From NCBI GenBank assembly GCA_945861175.1, contig CAMATR010000012.1, positions 1-14,377 on the forward strand: a stretch of DNA of 14,377 bases, given 5' to 3'. This document shows, one piece after another, positions 13,727 to 14,377 of this stretch (positions are counted from its first letter, which is position 1; every line of letters starts with the position of its first letter). Both the position numbers and the translations under genes were made by a program. Below the pieces are notes generated by a model that was not told where the DNA came from, ran no database searches, and saw only the letters and a program-made list of their open reading frames with translations. Source of the DNA: Chitinophaga pinensis. Its GTDB lineage: Bacteria; Bacteroidota; Bacteroidia; Flavobacteriales_D; Crocinitomicaceae.

Positions 13727-14377
13727 AATTTTCTATTGTTCCGTTTCTTGAACAATGCATGGCTTAAGTTAGTATAAGACAAAGAAAACTCTACCGATCC
13801 TCCTGTGTATGCTTTTCGCATAGAAGAAACAGTGGCGTCATAAGAAATCCCTATTTTAAATCCTCTCCAGTCAATTAGCACCGTTGGGCACAATGCATCT
13901 TTTAAACGATAAAACATCCCAAATCCCAGGTAAGCATCCTGATTGTAACCTGTTATTTTTGTCCCATCCTTCAAGCGGTACTTTAGGACTGTGCCAAATA
14001 TTGTTTCAAAATGCGGACCCTGAATAAATTGAACCGCACTCGCTTCTATTGACAAGTCCGACATAGCTATGTCCGAATTAATGGAACCATGAATTACAAA
14101 CTTTCTATAGAGTCTACCCCCCTCTACAGAATTAAATTGCATTAACGGCCTATTTAAATGATATCCGCCAAGCCCAAATTGAACTTTGAATTTGTTCTTT
14201 CTTTGAAAGGAGTTTTTACTCGCATCGTAGACGTATAAAAGCCCAGCTGAGGCATTAATATAACGAAATCCGCTGAGCCCATTTTCCTCGCCAGATAGCA
14301 CTGATTGATCGTATTCGTTCCCATTCCATTGCGAAGAAAAAGTTAGCGCTGTATAATCTGCTTTTCTGCTTGCAAAG
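13723..14377 (-). CDS. PorP/SprF family type IX secretion system membrane protein, C-terminal part
   Basis: The frame is open to the right edge; 217 residues ending in a TAG at 13725-13723 are visible and the N-terminus lies beyond the window. The sequence has features of PorP/SprF outer-membrane proteins: INASAGLLYVYD, KFKVQFGLGGYHLNRPLMQF, YRKFVIHGSINSDIAM, AYLGFGMFYRLKDALCPTVL, FKIGISYDATVSS and a terminal GGSVEFSLSYT strand. PorP and SprF support delivery of particular type IX secretion substrates, notably large adhesins such as SprB in gliding bacteria. Paralogs are numerous and often sit directly downstream of the adhesin they serve. The gene upstream of this one is not visible. Internal GTG 14301 is not the true start, since codons upstream remain in family-like sequence. 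Confidence 0.85.
   Translation of the reverse strand, partial: FASRKADYTALTFSSQWNGNEYDQSVLSGEENGLSGFRYINASAGLLYVYDASKNSFQRKNKFKVQFGLGGYHLNRPLMQFNSVEGGRLYRKFVIHGSINSDIAMSDLSIEASAVQFIQGPHFETIFGTVLKYRLKDGTKITGYNQDAYLGFGMFYRLKDALCPTVLIDWRGFKIGISYDATVSSMRKAYTGGSVEFSLSYTNLSHALFKKRNNRKF

Noticed and set aside
1..14377. Mobile element, phage, CRISPR or defence system
   Set aside because: No transposase, integrase, terminal inverted repeats, regularly spaced repeats or defence-type nuclease clusters were seen. The PolB-like exonuclease stands alone and is a common chromosomal gene.

Overview
The window looks like chromosomal DNA of a member of the Bacteroidota. Three things point there. The base composition is AT-rich. 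A PorP/SprF-family protein of the type IX secretion/gliding system lies at the right edge. The intergenic regions carry TAnnTTTG-type -7 promoter elements with no Shine-Dalgarno sequences. Further support comes from lipoproteins with Cys lipoboxes, a large TPR protein coupled to an outer-membrane barrel, and a PheS with the RAHCFFHQVEG variant of motif 2. Genus cannot be fixed from what is visible. Coding density is very high: no gap without a gene exceeds about 180 bp. No rRNA, tRNA, CRISPR array, insertion sequence or prophage was seen.

Layout. Positions 1-3486 (minus) hold a 1018-residue secreted TPR-repeat protein followed 2 nt later by the start of an outer-membrane beta-barrel gene that runs off the left edge. 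Divergent from it is ftsE (3643-4311, plus), without ftsX beside it. ftsE converges on a three-gene minus-strand operon, pheS - ytxJ - glutaminyl-peptide cyclotransferase (6796 to 4323), whose junctions are TAA|ATG and ATGA. Divergent from pheS are two tandem paralogous small lipoproteins (6972-7748, plus). They end in a strong hairpin terminator shared with a convergent PolB-type 3'-5' exonuclease gene (7794-8510, minus).

The region 8600-11779 (plus) is an overlapping operon: free methionine-(R)-sulfoxide reductase, an Ig-like/SdrD-like lipoprotein, and a flippase-like (LPG synthase TM family) integral membrane protein. It collides end to end with a minus-strand pair, a TPR lipoprotein and an unrecognised multi-pass membrane protein (13351 to 11776). 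At the right edge a tiny secreted CxxC/transmembrane protein (13478-13726, plus) shares its stop tetranucleotide CTAG with the PorP/SprF gene that enters from the right on the minus strand.

Most of the content is conserved housekeeping or cell-envelope material: translation, redox repair, cell division ATPase, periplasmic N-terminal modification, lipoproteins and outer-membrane proteins. I do not see a clear undescribed system. The observations most worth a second look are: the duplicated start-codon/promoter segment at 13455-13484; the conserved-looking small CxxC protein; the tandem lipoprotein paralogs; the calcium-loop-like motifs in two adjacent envelope genes; the uncharacterised TPR lipoprotein/membrane-protein pair; and the constant spacing between -7 elements and start codons across five genes.
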